This document shows, in pieces, positions 1 to 7,960 of a stretch of 27,874 bases of DNA (position 1 is the first letter of the stretch; the number at the start of each line of letters is the position of its first letter). The notes under the pieces are model-generated. The model was not told where the DNA came from. It saw only the letters and a list, made by a program, of their open reading frames with translations, and did no database searches. A program made the position numbers and the translations under genes. Location: positions 1-27,874 of the forward strand of contig URYH01000017.1 in the NCBI GenBank assembly GCA_900552105.1, in the 5' to 3' direction. The DNA comes from an uncultured Eubacteriales bacterium. Its GTDB lineage: Bacteria; Bacillota; Clostridia; Christensenellales; UBA1242.

Positions 1-1
1 T

Positions 2-865
2 TTAAGTTTTTTGGTAATTTTAAATAATTTTTCTTATTTTGTAAAAGTTGATGGCTGCACGACACTTGACGATAAAAAAATTTCTGAGTATGTTGAACAA
101 AATTTGAAACAAAAAGCATATCGAAAAGGCGAAATTGATTGTTCGGAGATTGAAAGGCAGCTGCGAAATGAATTTGATACAATAAGTTTTGTTAGCGTCA
201 TCAAAAGAGGGTGTTATGTGGTTGTTGATATCAAAGAAAAATTAACCAACACAGAAACGGACAAAAATCTTGCTGAACTTTCGGCGAAAAGTTCATGTCG
301 GGGTTATGTTTCGAGCGTTGAGATTTATCAAGGAACAGCAGCGGTGAAGGTTGGGGATTTCGTCAAAGTGGGAAGTGACTTGATTTTGCCATATGTTCTT
401 GATTCAAAAGGCGACAAAGAATATGTTGTGCCAAGAGGAAAAATTGAAATATCATGTTTTTTTGACAGCACAATTTCTCATTCAGACCAAGTCGTGACAT
501 TTGAGAGAACTGGCAAATCACAAACAATATATTCGTTGACGTTGTTTGGGCTTGAAATCTATAAACATGATGAAAAATCTTCCTTTGAAAATTTTGAAGA
601 AATCGAAAACGAACAAGATTTGTCGCACAATAATATTTTGCCACTCAAATATAAGAAAAAGACGATTTATGAACTCAAAGAAGTTATTAAGCAAGTCGAT
701 TTTGACGCGGAGAAACAAAATTATCTTGAAAAAGCCAAGCAAAATGTTTTTCAACAACTCCCAAACGGTGTTATAATAACAAACGAACGGCAAAATATTT
801 GTGGCGAAGGTGATAAAAAATTCGTCCAATATATTGTCGAAGGCAAAATCGTCATGTCGTTCTAG
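2..865 (+). CDS. yqfD: Sporulation protein YqfD, C-terminal part (5' end outside window)
   Basis: The frame is open from base 2, so this is the C-terminal 287 residues of a longer protein (family members are about 390 aa). The visible start is the end of a hydrophobic segment, followed by the extracytoplasmic pattern of the YqfD family: a VDG turn, a KxGEIDCSEIERQL-like helix, an SFVSVIKRG strand and a VVDIKEKL strand. YqfD is a membrane-associated sporulation protein; work in Bacillus places it in the mother-cell programme with an undefined molecular role. Its position directly before ybeY and era matches many Clostridia, although phoH, yqfF and other genes that often intervene are absent here. 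The TAG stop overlaps the AGGAG ribosome binding site of ybeY, so the two genes are almost certainly cotranscribed. The assignment rests on remembered family pattern and context. Confidence 0.8.
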   Translation, partial: LSFLVILNNFSYFVKVDGCTTLDDKKISEYVEQNLKQKAYRKGEIDCSEIERQLRNEFDTISFVSVIKRGCYVVVDIKEKLTNTETDKNLAELSAKSSCRGYVSSVEIYQGTAAVKVGDFVKVGSDLILPYVLDSKGDKEYVVPRGKIEISCFFDSTISHSDQVVTFERTGKSQTIYSLTLFGLEIYKHDEKSSFENFEEIENEQDLSHNNILPLKYKKKTIYELKEVIKQVDFDAEKQNYLEKAKQNVFQQLPNGVIITNERQNICGEGDKKFVQYIVEGKIVMSF

Positions 866-872
866 GAGTGTT

Positions 873-1358
873 ATGAAAATAATCTATTCAGGAAACATAT
901 CTTTTTGGTTGAAGCACAAAATTAAATCTGTTCTTAAATGTGCATGCCAAGTTTTGGGACAACCAAAAAATTTGGAGGTTGAAATTTCGTTTGTTGATGT
1001 CAACGAAATCAGAAGACTAAATCGCGAGAACCGCAATATTGACAAATCGACAGATGTTTTGTCTTTTCCAATGTATGAAATCAGAATGGGGAAAAGCATA
1101 AACCCGAATGATTATGCGGGCGAACTTGAAAACAACAGGCTCATGATTGGCAGCATTGCGATTTGTGAGGCGATTGCGGCAAGTCAAGCAGTGGAATATG
1201 GACACAGCAAAGAAAGGGAAATTTGCTTTTTGGCGTTGCATGGATTCTTGCATCTTTTGGGCTATGACCATATTGAAAAAGATGATGAAGAACTGATGCA
1301 AAGCGTTGCAGAACTTGTTCTTATCAGAAAAGGTCTCAAACGAGGTGATAATGGTTAA
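873..1358 (+). CDS. ybeY: Endoribonuclease YbeY (rRNA maturation factor)
   Basis: YbeY is a zinc-dependent single-strand endoribonuclease that acts in 16S rRNA 3'-end maturation and ribosome quality control. The 161-aa product carries the family signature near its C-terminus, HGFLHLLGYDH, with the three metal-binding histidines at about residues 123, 127 and 133. The upstream STDVLSFPM element is also typical. The frame stays open upstream to 801, but the ATG at 873 is chosen because AGGAG lies at 864-868 with good spacing and the family begins here. The binding site is nested in the yqfD stop codon. The last eight bases overlap the start of era, implying translational coupling. Length is normal for the family. 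Confidence 0.96.
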   Translation: MKIIYSGNISFWLKHKIKSVLKCACQVLGQPKNLEVEISFVDVNEIRRLNRENRNIDKSTDVLSFPMYEIRMGKSINPNDYAGELENNRLMIGSIAICEAIAASQAVEYGHSKEREICFLALHGFLHLLGYDHIEKDDEELMQSVAELVLIRKGLKRGDNG

Positions 1359-2250
1359 ATTTGGTTATGTTTCAATTATTGGTCGTCCAAATGCTGGCAA
1401 AAGCACATTGCTCAACTCTTTTGTTGGGCAAAAGGTGTCAATCATTTCTTCAAAACCGCAGACAACGAGGAACAACATTTTGGGCATAGCAAACGGGGAC
1501 AACTATCAAATTGTGTTTGTTGACACTCCCGGAATTCATGCTGCAAAAAACGGGCTGGATAAGTTTATGATGAAATCAGTTCGCACAGCGACAAGCGATG
1601 TTGACATGATTGTTTATGTTTTGGATTCAACAAAAGCAATAAAAGAAGACGAGTTTGAATACATCAAAAATTTGAAAGAAAAAACGGACAAACTCATTGT
1701 TGCAGTAAACAAAACGGATAGGTCTGGGTTTGAAAAAGTTTATCCGCTTCTCGACAAGCTAACACGCCTTGGAGTGTGTGATGAAATTGTTCCAATATCT
1801 GCGCTATCTGGAAACAATGTTGATGTCCTCAAAGATGTAATTATCAAAAATTTGCCAGAATATGAGAACGAAAGTGTTTATCATTTTGACAAAGATGACT
1901 ATACGGACAAATCAATCAAGTTCTTAATTTCTGAAATTGTTCGTGAAAAAACACTCATTCTTCTCAGTGAAGAAATTCCTCATGGAATTGCTGTTGTTGT
2001 TTCGCAATACGAAGACAAGGGCAATTTGCTTGAAGTTGAAGTTGAGATATACTGCGAACGCGAATCTCACAAATCAATCATCATTGGAAAACATGGCGAG
2101 ATGGCAAAACAAATTGGTTCTCTTGCTCGCGAGGAGATTGAAAAACTTGTTGGAAAGAAAGTTTTGTTAAAAATTTGGGTTAGAGTGAAAAAAGGCTGGA
2201 AAGATGTGCAAAATGCTCTTAAAGATTTTGGCTATATTGAAAATATTTGA
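1351..2250 (+). CDS. era: GTPase Era
   Basis: Era is an essential GTPase that binds 16S rRNA through a C-terminal KH domain and helps assemble the 30S subunit. The 299-aa protein has the G1 loop GRPNAGKS (residues 11-18), a switch region with KPQTTR, the G3 motif DTPG (about 58-61), the G4 motif NKTD (about 120-123) and a G5-like ISAL. The KH domain follows, with the IIGKHGEMAKQIG turn and a final IWVRVKKGWKD strand. The ATG at 1351 is chosen over an upstream in-frame start at 1306 because GAGGTG sits at 1342-1347 and the family starts with MxKFGYVSIIGRPN. The start lies inside the end of ybeY, with an eight-base overlap. Confidence 0.97.
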   Translation: MVKFGYVSIIGRPNAGKSTLLNSFVGQKVSIISSKPQTTRNNILGIANGDNYQIVFVDTPGIHAAKNGLDKFMMKSVRTATSDVDMIVYVLDSTKAIKEDEFEYIKNLKEKTDKLIVAVNKTDRSGFEKVYPLLDKLTRLGVCDEIVPISALSGNNVDVLKDVIIKNLPEYENESVYHFDKDDYTDKSIKFLISEIVREKTLILLSEEIPHGIAVVVSQYEDKGNLLEVEVEIYCERESHKSIIIGKHGEMAKQIGSLAREEIEKLVGKKVLLKIWVRVKKGWKDVQNALKDFGYIENI

Positions 2251-2267
2251 AAACAGGCGAAATTTGT

Positions 2268-2297
2268 TTGATTGTTTTTCATATAATAGAGTATACT
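2268..2297 (+). promoter_or_regulatory. Candidate sigma-A promoter for yqzL-recO
   Basis: TTGATT at 2268-2273 is followed after 18 bases by TATACT at 2292-2297. A second -10-like TATAAT at 2282-2287 lacks a properly spaced -35. The site falls in the only gap between era and yqzL, so yqzL-recO may have an extra start point on top of read-through from era. The boxes are imperfect. Confidence 0.4.
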
Positions 2298-2320
2298 AAA
2301 ACTATAAAAAGGAGGGACTT

Positions 2321-2461
2321 ATGACAAGAGATTTCAAGTATGATACTTCAAGAATTTGTTGGTCCCTTTTTGAAAAAACAGGCAGGGTCGGATACTATCA
2401 ACTTTTCAAAGAAGTTGAGTTTGGCAAAAACCTGGATTTGGAGCAAGATTCGGGAAGGTGA
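2321..2461 (+). CDS. yqzL: YqzL-family small protein
   Basis: This is a 46-codon gene with a very strong ribosome binding site (AAGGAGGGA at 2309-2317, then the ATG). The product shows the pattern I associate with the YqzL family, which sits between era and recO in many Firmicutes: an aromatic/FE..TG stretch (WSLFEKTGRVGYY) followed by LFKEVEF and an acidic tail. The function of YqzL is unknown. Its stop TGA overlaps the beginning of the recO reading frame, so recO is probably translationally coupled to it. The size, synteny and excellent ribosome binding site make it a real gene. The family name is from memory of length, position and pattern. Confidence 0.8.
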   Translation: MTRDFKYDTSRICWSLFEKTGRVGYYQLFKEVEFGKNLDLEQDSGR

Positions 2462-2463
2462 GA

Positions 2464-3183
2464 GTGAACGAAGATAAAGTTAGTGCAATTGTGCTTGGCT
2501 CAAGAGATTACAAGGAAAAGGACAAGCTTGTTGAACTTTTCACATTGGAAGAAGGGCTTAAAACAGTTGTGCTGAAAGGTGTTAAAAATGCAAACGCAAA
2601 ATTTAAATTCGCCAAAGAACCATTTTGTTTTGGCGAATTTGTTTTGAGTGGTCAAAATCAAATTCAAGTTGTGACGAGTGCAAACCTTGTTGAGAGTTTT
2701 TTTGATTTGACACAAAATTACGATAGATATCTTGTGGGCTGCAAAGTGCTTGGGCTAATCACAGTTTTTTTGGAGAAATATCAAACCAATTCAGATTTTT
2801 TCTTGTTGACGCTAAAAACTTTGCGAGAACTTACATATTCTGAAACTGATGAAAAACTGATTATATGCACATTTTTGACAAAAGCATTTGCCCAGATTGG
2901 TTATAAAATAAATGTTGTCAATTGTGCATCATGTGGCTCACCATTTGCGGGACAAATCTATCTCAATGCGGACACATGTGAGGTGGTTTGTCAAAATTGC
3001 AGAACATTTTTCAATGTGCCAATATCCGCCGCTTGCCACAATGCAATCAAGATTTTGAGCAAGTGCGAAATTGATTCAATAAATACAATAAAAATTTCAA
3101 GCGATGTGCTTGCTGATATGCTCAAAATTTATCAAATCATTTTGCAGAGCAGATTTTCTTATCGTGGTTCAATTCTCAATTAA
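2464..3183 (+). CDS. recO: DNA repair protein RecO
   Basis: RecO loads RecA on single-stranded DNA together with RecR and anneals strands during recombinational repair. The 239-aa product has the N-terminal OB-fold pattern (SAIVLGSRDYKEKDKLVELFT, here as two adjoining strands), the helical middle, and a four-cysteine zinc site late in the protein (C154-x2-C157 and C176-x2-C179). Two in-frame GTG starts are possible, at 2458 and 2464. I prefer 2464 because AAGGTGA lies just upstream with the same five-base spacing used by era. With 2458 the start codon overlaps the yqzL stop as GTGA and the protein is two residues longer. A Rho-independent terminator follows the stop. Confidence 0.95.
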   Translation: MNEDKVSAIVLGSRDYKEKDKLVELFTLEEGLKTVVLKGVKNANAKFKFAKEPFCFGEFVLSGQNQIQVVTSANLVESFFDLTQNYDRYLVGCKVLGLITVFLEKYQTNSDFFLLTLKTLRELTYSETDEKLIICTFLTKAFAQIGYKINVVNCASCGSPFAGQIYLNADTCEVVCQNCRTFFNVPISAACHNAIKILSKCEIDSINTIKISSDVLADMLKIYQIILQSRFSYRGSILN

Positions 3184-3194
3184 AAAAATATTTC

Positions 3195-3224
3195 AAAAAG
3201 GCTTCATTTTGTTGCCTTTTTTTT
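3195..3224 (+). terminator. Rho-independent terminator after recO
   Basis: The arms AAAAAGGC (3195-3202) and GCCTTTTT (3214-3221) enclose an 11-base loop, and the T run continues to 3224. It lies 12 bases after the recO stop and ends the yqfD-recO unit. Confidence 0.85.
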
Positions 3225-3272
3225 GTGCATTTACTAAACTTAAAAAGTTGATTTTAGACAAAGGAGAAATAT

Positions 3273-5921
3273 ATGTCAGCAAAAAAATATGTTTATTTGT
3301 TTAGTGAAGGAAATGCAGATATGCGTGCACTTCTTGGCGGAAAAGGTGCAAACCTTGCTGAAATGACAAAACTTGGACTTCCAGTTCCACAAGGTTTTAC
3401 AATTTCAACAGAAGCTTGCACACAGTATTATGAAGATGGTAGACAAATCAATGACTCAATCAGAGCAGAGATTATGGATTACATCTCAAAAATGGAAAAA
3501 ATCACGGGAAAGAAATTTGGCGACAAAGAAAATCCTCTTCTTGTTTCAGTTCGAAGTGGTGCTCGTGCTTCAATGCCTGGAATGATGGACACAATCCTCA
3601 ATCTTGGACTTAATGAAGAAGTTGTTGAAACTCTTTCAAGAAAAAGCGGAAACCCACGTTGGGCATGGGACTGCTATAGAAGATTTATTCAAATGTTTTC
3701 TGACGTTGTTATGGAAGTTGGAAAAAGCTATTTCGAAAAACTTATTGACCAACTCAAAGAAAGACGCGGAGTCACACAAGATCTTGACCTCACAGCAGAG
3801 GATTTGAAAGAACTTGCAAACTCATTCAAAGCTGAATACAAAAAACAAATTGGCGAAGATTTCCCAAGTGATCCAAAAGTTCAACTCTTTGAAGCAATCA
3901 AAGCCGTTTTCCGTTCATGGGACAACCCAAGAGCAAACATCTATCGTATGGACCACGACATTCCTTACTCATGGGGAACAGCGGTCAACGTTCAAATGAT
4001 GGCTTTTGGAAATATGGGCGAAACAAGTGGAACAGGTGTTGCATTCACACGTAATCCTGCAACTGGCGAAAAAGGCCTTATGGGTGAGTTCTTGATGAAT
4101 GCACAAGGCGAAGACGTTGTTGCTGGTGTTAGAACACCAATGCCTATCCAAAAAATGGCTGAAATTATGCCTGAGGTATATACTCAATTCCAAGATATTT
4201 GCAACACTTTGGAAAATCACTACAAAGACATGCAAGACATGGAATTTACAATTGAAGACAAACATCTTTATATGCTTCAAACAAGAAACGGAAAAAGAAC
4301 AGCTGCTGCTGCAATCAGAATTGCTTGCGACCTCATTGATGAGGGCATGATTACTGAAAAAGAAGCACTCATGCAAATTGATGCAAAAACTCTTGATATG
4401 CTTTTGCACCCAACATTTGATGCCGCTGCACTCAAAGCTGCTGACAAAAATAATGTTGTTGGAAAGGGTATCGCTGCTTCTCCTGGTGCTGCTGCGGGAA
4501 CAATCGTGTTCACAGCAGAAGATGCTGTCCGTCTTGGAAAACAAAAACAAAAAGTTGTTCTTGTTAGACTTGAAACAAGCCCAGAAGACATTGAAGGCAT
4601 GAAATTTGCTCAAGGAATTTTGACTGTTCGTGGTGGACAAACATCTCACGCTGCTGTTGTTGCTCGTGGAATGGGAACTTGCTGCGTTTCAGGTTGTGGC
4701 GACATCAAAATGGATGAAGAAAACAAATGCTTCACACTCGCTGGAAAAACTTTCCACGAAGGTGATGGACTTTCACTTGATGGCTCAACAGGAAAAATTT
4801 ATGACTGCGTAATCAAGACTGTTCCAGCAGATCCAAACAGCGGATATTTTGGAAGAATCATGAAACTTGCAGATAAATATAAAGCACTCGGAGTCAGAAC
4901 AAATGCTGACACTCCAGTTGACGCAAAAAGAGCGGTTGAACTCGGGGCAGAGGGAATTGGACTCACAAGAACAGAGCATATGTTCTTTGACCCAGACAGA
5001 ATTGGTGCATTCCGTGAAATGATTTGTGCTGACACTGTTGAACAAAGAAAACTTGCACTCGACAAGATTGAACCAATGCAACAAAAAGACTTTGAAGGCC
5101 TTATGGAAGCATTGGAGGGCAGATCTGTCACAATCAGATTCTTGGATCCACCTCTTCATGAATTTGTTCCAACAACCGAAGAAGAAATCGAACTTCTTGC
5201 AAAAACACAAAATAAATCTGTTGCTCAAATCAAGCAACTCATTTCTGACCTTCATGAAGTCAACCCAATGATGGGTCACCGTGGTTGCCGTCTTGCAGTC
5301 ACATATCCAGAAATTGCTGTTATGCAAACAAAGGCAGTTATTAAAGCTGCAATCAATGTTCAAAACAGACACCCAGAATGGAATGTTGTTCCTGAAATCA
5401 TGATACCTTTGATTTGCGAAATAAAAGAACTTGAATATGTCAAAAAAGTTGTTGTTGACACCGCTGATGAAGTCATTAAACAAGCAAAATCAAATCTTAA
5501 ATATCAAGTTGGCACAATGATTGAAATCCCTCGTGCAGCTCTCACTGCTGACGAAATTGCAAAAGAAGCGGAATTCTTCTGCTTTGGAACAAATGACCTC
5601 ACTCAAATGACATTTGGTTTTTCAAGAGATGATGCAGGAAAATTCTTGCCTTCATACTATGAAAACAAAATCTTTGAATCAGATCCATTTGCTCGTCTTG
5701 ACACAAATGGTGTTGGCAAACTCATGGAGATGGCTATGAAACTTGGAAAAGCAACTCGCCCAACACTTCATGCGGGAATTTGCGGTGAACATGGAGGAGA
5801 TCCAAGTTCAATTGAATTCTGCCACAAAATTGGTCTTGATTATGTTTCTTGCTCTCCATTCCGTGTTCCAATTGCACGACTTGCTGCAGCTCAAGCAAAC
5901 ATCAAAAATCCAAGAAACTAA
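3273..5921 (+). CDS. ppdK: Pyruvate, phosphate dikinase
   Basis: PPDK interconverts pyruvate + ATP + phosphate and PEP + AMP + pyrophosphate in the cytosol, and in fermenters it often works with glycolysis to save pyrophosphate energy. The 882-aa protein is full length. An N-terminal ATP-grasp domain has the GGKGANLAEM start and VSVRSGARASMPGMMDT. The central swivelling domain carries the phosphorylated histidine in GGQTSHAA (H459). The C-terminal PEP/pyruvate barrel has GTNDLTQMTFGFSRDD and the catalytic cysteine in GICGEHGGDP (C837). The ATG at 3273 has AAGGAG at 3261-3266. It is a single-gene unit with terminators on both sides; its promoter must lie at about 3209-3240, where only weak boxes are seen (for example TTGCCT-N16-TAAACT). 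The PPDK regulatory protein gene often found nearby is absent from the window. Confidence 0.98.
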   Translation: MSAKKYVYLFSEGNADMRALLGGKGANLAEMTKLGLPVPQGFTISTEACTQYYEDGRQINDSIRAEIMDYISKMEKITGKKFGDKENPLLVSVRSGARASMPGMMDTILNLGLNEEVVETLSRKSGNPRWAWDCYRRFIQMFSDVVMEVGKSYFEKLIDQLKERRGVTQDLDLTAEDLKELANSFKAEYKKQIGEDFPSDPKVQLFEAIKAVFRSWDNPRANIYRMDHDIPYSWGTAVNVQMMAFGNMGETSGTGVAFTRNPATGEKGLMGEFLMNAQGEDVVAGVRTPMPIQKMAEIMPEVYTQFQDICNTLENHYKDMQDMEFTIEDKHLYMLQTRNGKRTAAAAIRIACDLIDEGMITEKEALMQIDAKTLDMLLHPTFDAAALKAADKNNVVGKGIAASPGAAAGTIVFTAEDAVRLGKQKQKVVLVRLETSPEDIEGMKFAQGILTVRGGQTSHAAVVARGMGTCCVSGCGDIKMDEENKCFTLAGKTFHEGDGLSLDGSTGKIYDCVIKTVPADPNSGYFGRIMKLADKYKALGVRTNADTPVDAKRAVELGAEGIGLTRTEHMFFDPDRIGAFREMICADTVEQRKLALDKIEPMQQKDFEGLMEALEGRSVTIRFLDPPLHEFVPTTEEEIELLAKTQNKSVAQIKQLISDLHEVNPMMGHRGCRLAVTYPEIAVMQTKAVIKAAINVQNRHPEWNVVPEIMIPLICEIKELEYVKKVVVDTADEVIKQAKSNLKYQVGTMIEIPRAALTADEIAKEAEFFCFGTNDLTQMTFGFSRDDAGKFLPSYYENKIFESDPFARLDTNGVGKLMEMAMKLGKATRPTLHAGICGEHGGDPSSIEFCHKIGLDYVSCSPFRVPIARLAAAQANIKNPRN

Positions 5922-5928
5922 TTTGTTT

Positions 5929-5957
5929 AAAGTCTCGCTTTGACGAGGCTTTTTTTT
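5929..5957 (+). terminator. Rho-independent terminator after ppdK
   Basis: The stem AAAGTCTCG / CGAGGCTTT (one G-T pair) encloses a six-base loop and is followed by an eight-base T run to 5957. It starts eight bases after the ppdK stop. Confidence 0.9.
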
Positions 5958-5995
5958 ATTGTTATAACATCATAATTTCTTTGCGATATTTTGTA

Positions 5996-6023
5996 TTGAC
6001 AATTTTCAAAAATATGAGATAAT
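5996..6023 (+). promoter_or_regulatory. Strong sigma-A promoter, extended -10, for the PIN-domain gene
   Basis: A perfect TTGACA (5996-6001) is followed after 16 bases by GATAAT (6018-6023), preceded by TGa (6015-6017) as an extended -10. The distance to the start codon at 6040 leaves a very short leader of about ten bases that includes GAGAGGG. Confidence 0.85.
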
Positions 6024-6039
6024 AAATTGAGAGGGCACA

Positions 6040-6711
6040 ATGGAACAACGAAACATTCAATTCATGCTTGATACAAATATATTGATTGATCTCAACAAAT
6101 ATTTGAAATCGTCAACGCAATATGCCATGGTTACAAATCCAAAACATTTTTGCGAAATTAAAGCACTTACAAATCTCCTTGATGAGGATTTGAATAAGGG
6201 AAGAGATAGAGAAATAAATTTTTCTGTCCCAGAGCGCGTCTTGAATGAACTTCTGAGTGGCGTTTCGTCATATGGCGGTGAAGTTTTTCATATGTTAAGA
6301 CGCTTTGATATCGCAACAATGGCAGATATGGAAAAAAATGGCAAAATATTCCGTTTGATATACACTTTGCTCAGAGGCAGCAATATTTATTATCCTCAAT
6401 TCCAAAAAGATTTATTTGAAGAAGAAAATAATGATTGCATTATTGTCACATCTTCAATTATGAAAAACATCCCAGTGCTCACTTCAAACATCAAGCATTT
6501 TGCTGGTGAAAACAACATAATCGAAAATGAAATTTTGGATAGACTTGATACATGTTCAAAAGATTTTTATGTTCAAAAGAATTTTGATTTAAAATTTGAT
6601 AATTATCGAGCATATTCAATAAGTGGCTTTTTGAAGGAATATTATCCGGAGAAATATGATGACTTTGTCAAAGATTTGAAGAATATGAGAAACGTTGGCG
6701 GTCGAGATTAA
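6040..6711 (+). CDS. PIN-domain protein (putative ribonuclease)
   Basis: The 223-aa product begins with a PIN-fold signature: a hydrophobic strand ending in LDTN (D11) and LIDL. A conserved glutamate lies in VPERVLNELL (E70), and an acidic residue followed by a strand and helix in NDCIIVTSSIM (D132). The last strand is VLTSNIKHF, with asparagine (N150) where PIN nucleases usually have the fourth acid. PIN domains are Mg-dependent RNases found in VapC-type toxins, rRNA processing enzymes and phage defence. At 223 residues it is longer than a typical VapC toxin (about 130 aa). No small antitoxin gene lies directly upstream; only a promoter and terminator are there. The gene is an isolated unit with its own promoter, ribosome binding site GAGAGGG and terminator. 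Target and role are unknown. Confidence 0.75.
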   Translation: MEQRNIQFMLDTNILIDLNKYLKSSTQYAMVTNPKHFCEIKALTNLLDEDLNKGRDREINFSVPERVLNELLSGVSSYGGEVFHMLRRFDIATMADMEKNGKIFRLIYTLLRGSNIYYPQFQKDLFEEENNDCIIVTSSIMKNIPVLTSNIKHFAGENNIIENEILDRLDTCSKDFYVQKNFDLKFDNYRAYSISGFLKEYYPEKYDDFVKDLKNMRNVGGRD

Positions 6712-6738
6712 AGAAAGCATTCTTTGCTTTCTTTTTTT
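6711..6738 (+). terminator. Rho-independent terminator after the PIN-domain gene
   Basis: A perfect nine-base-pair stem, AAGAAAGCA / TGCTTTCTT, encloses a five-base loop and is followed by a T run to 6738. It begins at the last base of the PIN gene stop codon. Confidence 0.9.
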
Positions 6739-6752
6739 GACAAATTTCGATA

Positions 6753-6781
6753 TTGACAAATAAGATGTTTTCTTTTATCAT
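6753..6781 (+). promoter_or_regulatory. Sigma-A promoter for the 55-aa / 307-aa gene pair
   Basis: TTGACA (6753-6758) is separated by 17 bases from TATCAT (6776-6781). A perfect TATAAT at 6781-6786 is 22 bases from the -35 and is less likely to be the partner. Confidence 0.75.
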
Positions 6782-6802
6782 ATAATTATTTTTGGAGGCA
6801 CT

Positions 6803-6970
6803 ATGAAACTTGTTAAATATGGTTCGCCAGATGGAACAAAATATGGTTTGGAAGACAATGGAAGAATTGTTGTTGAACCAAAATATTCAACTCGCGAAGA
6901 ACTTATGAAAGACCCTTATTTTGTTGAAAAAAACAACAAAACAAAAGAAAATGAAGCCCAAACAAGATAG
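6803..6970 (+). CDS. Hypothetical small protein, 55 aa
   Basis: A 55-codon gene with a good ribosome binding site (GGAGG at 6794-6798, then ATG at 6803), directly behind a near-consensus promoter. The product is MKLVKYGSPDGTKYGLEDNG at the start, then RIVVEPKYSTREELMKDP and a Lys/Asn/Glu-rich tail. There is no signal peptide, membrane segment or cysteine. It is too short and unfamiliar to assign. The GTKYGLEDNGRIVVEPKY stretch looks like one beta-hairpin repeat of the WG/KWG type (K-Y-G-L/F-x-x..G..V-x-P-x-Y), which I offer as an inference. It ends right at the start of the following gene (stop TAG at 6968-6970), so the two are probably coupled. Confidence 0.7.
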   Translation: MKLVKYGSPDGTKYGLEDNGRIVVEPKYSTREELMKDPYFVEKNNKTKENEAQTR

Positions 6971-6976
6971 GTGAGT

Positions 6977-7900
6977 ATGGAAATTACATTAAACAATAGA
7001 AAAATCAAACTTGTTGAACCTGAACATATTGAAAAACGTGTTTTGCAAGAAGCAAAGTTTGCAATAAAAAAACTTCCAAATGCTTTTGCTAGCACAGAAA
7101 TTTTTATGGGATTTGGTGCATCTGTTGCTTCTTTGTTTGTTTCAGACGTGACATCAAAAATCGTCCTTTCAAGCATTGCAGCGGCGGCACTTCTTGCGGG
7201 AGCGTCCACAAACGCACTCAAAACTTATTACAATAATCCTGAAAATGATTATCTGTTTGAAACAGAATTTCGTGCTTACATTGAAAATTTCACAAAAAAG
7301 AGATTTAAACTATTAACAAGACTTGAAAAAGCAAAGAAACATGCAGGAAAAAATAAGATTGAAGAAATTGAATTGAGGCAAACATGCATTATTCAAGACA
7401 CAGCTGAAGTTTTGCTTAATTATCTCTATTCAATAAACGAAACATTTGAAGAAATTAATGAAGCAAAAGAGCAAGGAAAATTCGAAAATCAATATGACGA
7501 GGATCGTATTAAAGACGTTAAATGCGAATTTGCAAAATTGCGTGTTCCGTATGATCGTGACAAATTCTATCTTCTCAAAGTTATTGGTGAAAATTTGGAT
7601 TTGTTTCAGCATTGCAGATTTAACACAAAAGTTGAAATATCAAATTCTGTTTTGAATGATTATGAATTATACCTTGTCAACGATGTTGCATTAAAAGATT
7701 ATGAAACAACTCATTCAGTAGACGAAAATGTAAAAACAATTTTGACTAGTCTTAATAAGCTTGACATGGAAGAAAGAGCACAGGATTGCCAGATTTTTGA
7801 AGAACTTGGAGTCCCTGGCGAATATACTTATTTTGCTTCAGACAAAGCACTACGAGAAGTTGTTGAGAGAAATAATAAATTTGTTAAAAATTCTTTATAA
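6977..7900 (+). CDS. Hypothetical protein with short hydrophobic region, 307 aa
   Basis: I do not recognise this protein. Residues 1-40 are charged and helical. Residues 42-78 are hydrophobic and Ala/Gly/Ser-rich and could form a membrane hairpin. The remaining roughly 230 residues look soluble, helical and acidic/basic mixed, with no cysteine cluster or nucleotide motif that I can see. ATG 6977 is preferred because AGGTGA sits at 6969-6974 with the spacing used by era. A GTG at 6971, directly after the preceding stop, would add two residues but lacks its own binding site. It is cotranscribed with the 55-aa gene from the promoter at 6753. No terminator follows directly; the next hairpin is at 8015. 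Confidence 0.75.
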   Translation: MEITLNNRKIKLVEPEHIEKRVLQEAKFAIKKLPNAFASTEIFMGFGASVASLFVSDVTSKIVLSSIAAAALLAGASTNALKTYYNNPENDYLFETEFRAYIENFTKKRFKLLTRLEKAKKHAGKNKIEEIELRQTCIIQDTAEVLLNYLYSINETFEEINEAKEQGKFENQYDEDRIKDVKCEFAKLRVPYDRDKFYLLKVIGENLDLFQHCRFNTKVEISNSVLNDYELYLVNDVALKDYETTHSVDENVKTILTSLNKLDMEERAQDCQIFEELGVPGEYTYFASDKALREVVERNNKFVKNSL

Positions 7901-7902
7901 CT

Positions 7903-7930
7903 TTGACACACGGCAGGTGTATGTTATACT
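7903..7930 (+). promoter_or_regulatory. Strong sigma-A promoter, extended -10, for a short transcript
   Basis: A perfect TTGACA (7903-7908) lies 16 bases before TATACT (7925-7930), preceded by TGt as an extended -10. It starts two bases after the stop of the 307-aa gene and should give an RNA starting at about 7937. Confidence 0.85.
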
Positions 7931-7960
7931 TGTTTTTGAATTCATATGTTAGGAGGAATA

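Noticed and set aside
3969..5483. Long minus-strand ORFs (226 and 232 codons) opposite ppdK
   Set aside because: They lie wholly opposite a strongly supported gene, have no ribosome binding site or promoter, and their Cys/Phe/Ser-rich composition is the usual shadow of a biased reading frame.
6781..6786. TATAAT as the -10 of the 55-aa gene
   Set aside because: It is 22 bases from TTGACA; TATCAT at 6776-6781 has the correct 17-base spacing.
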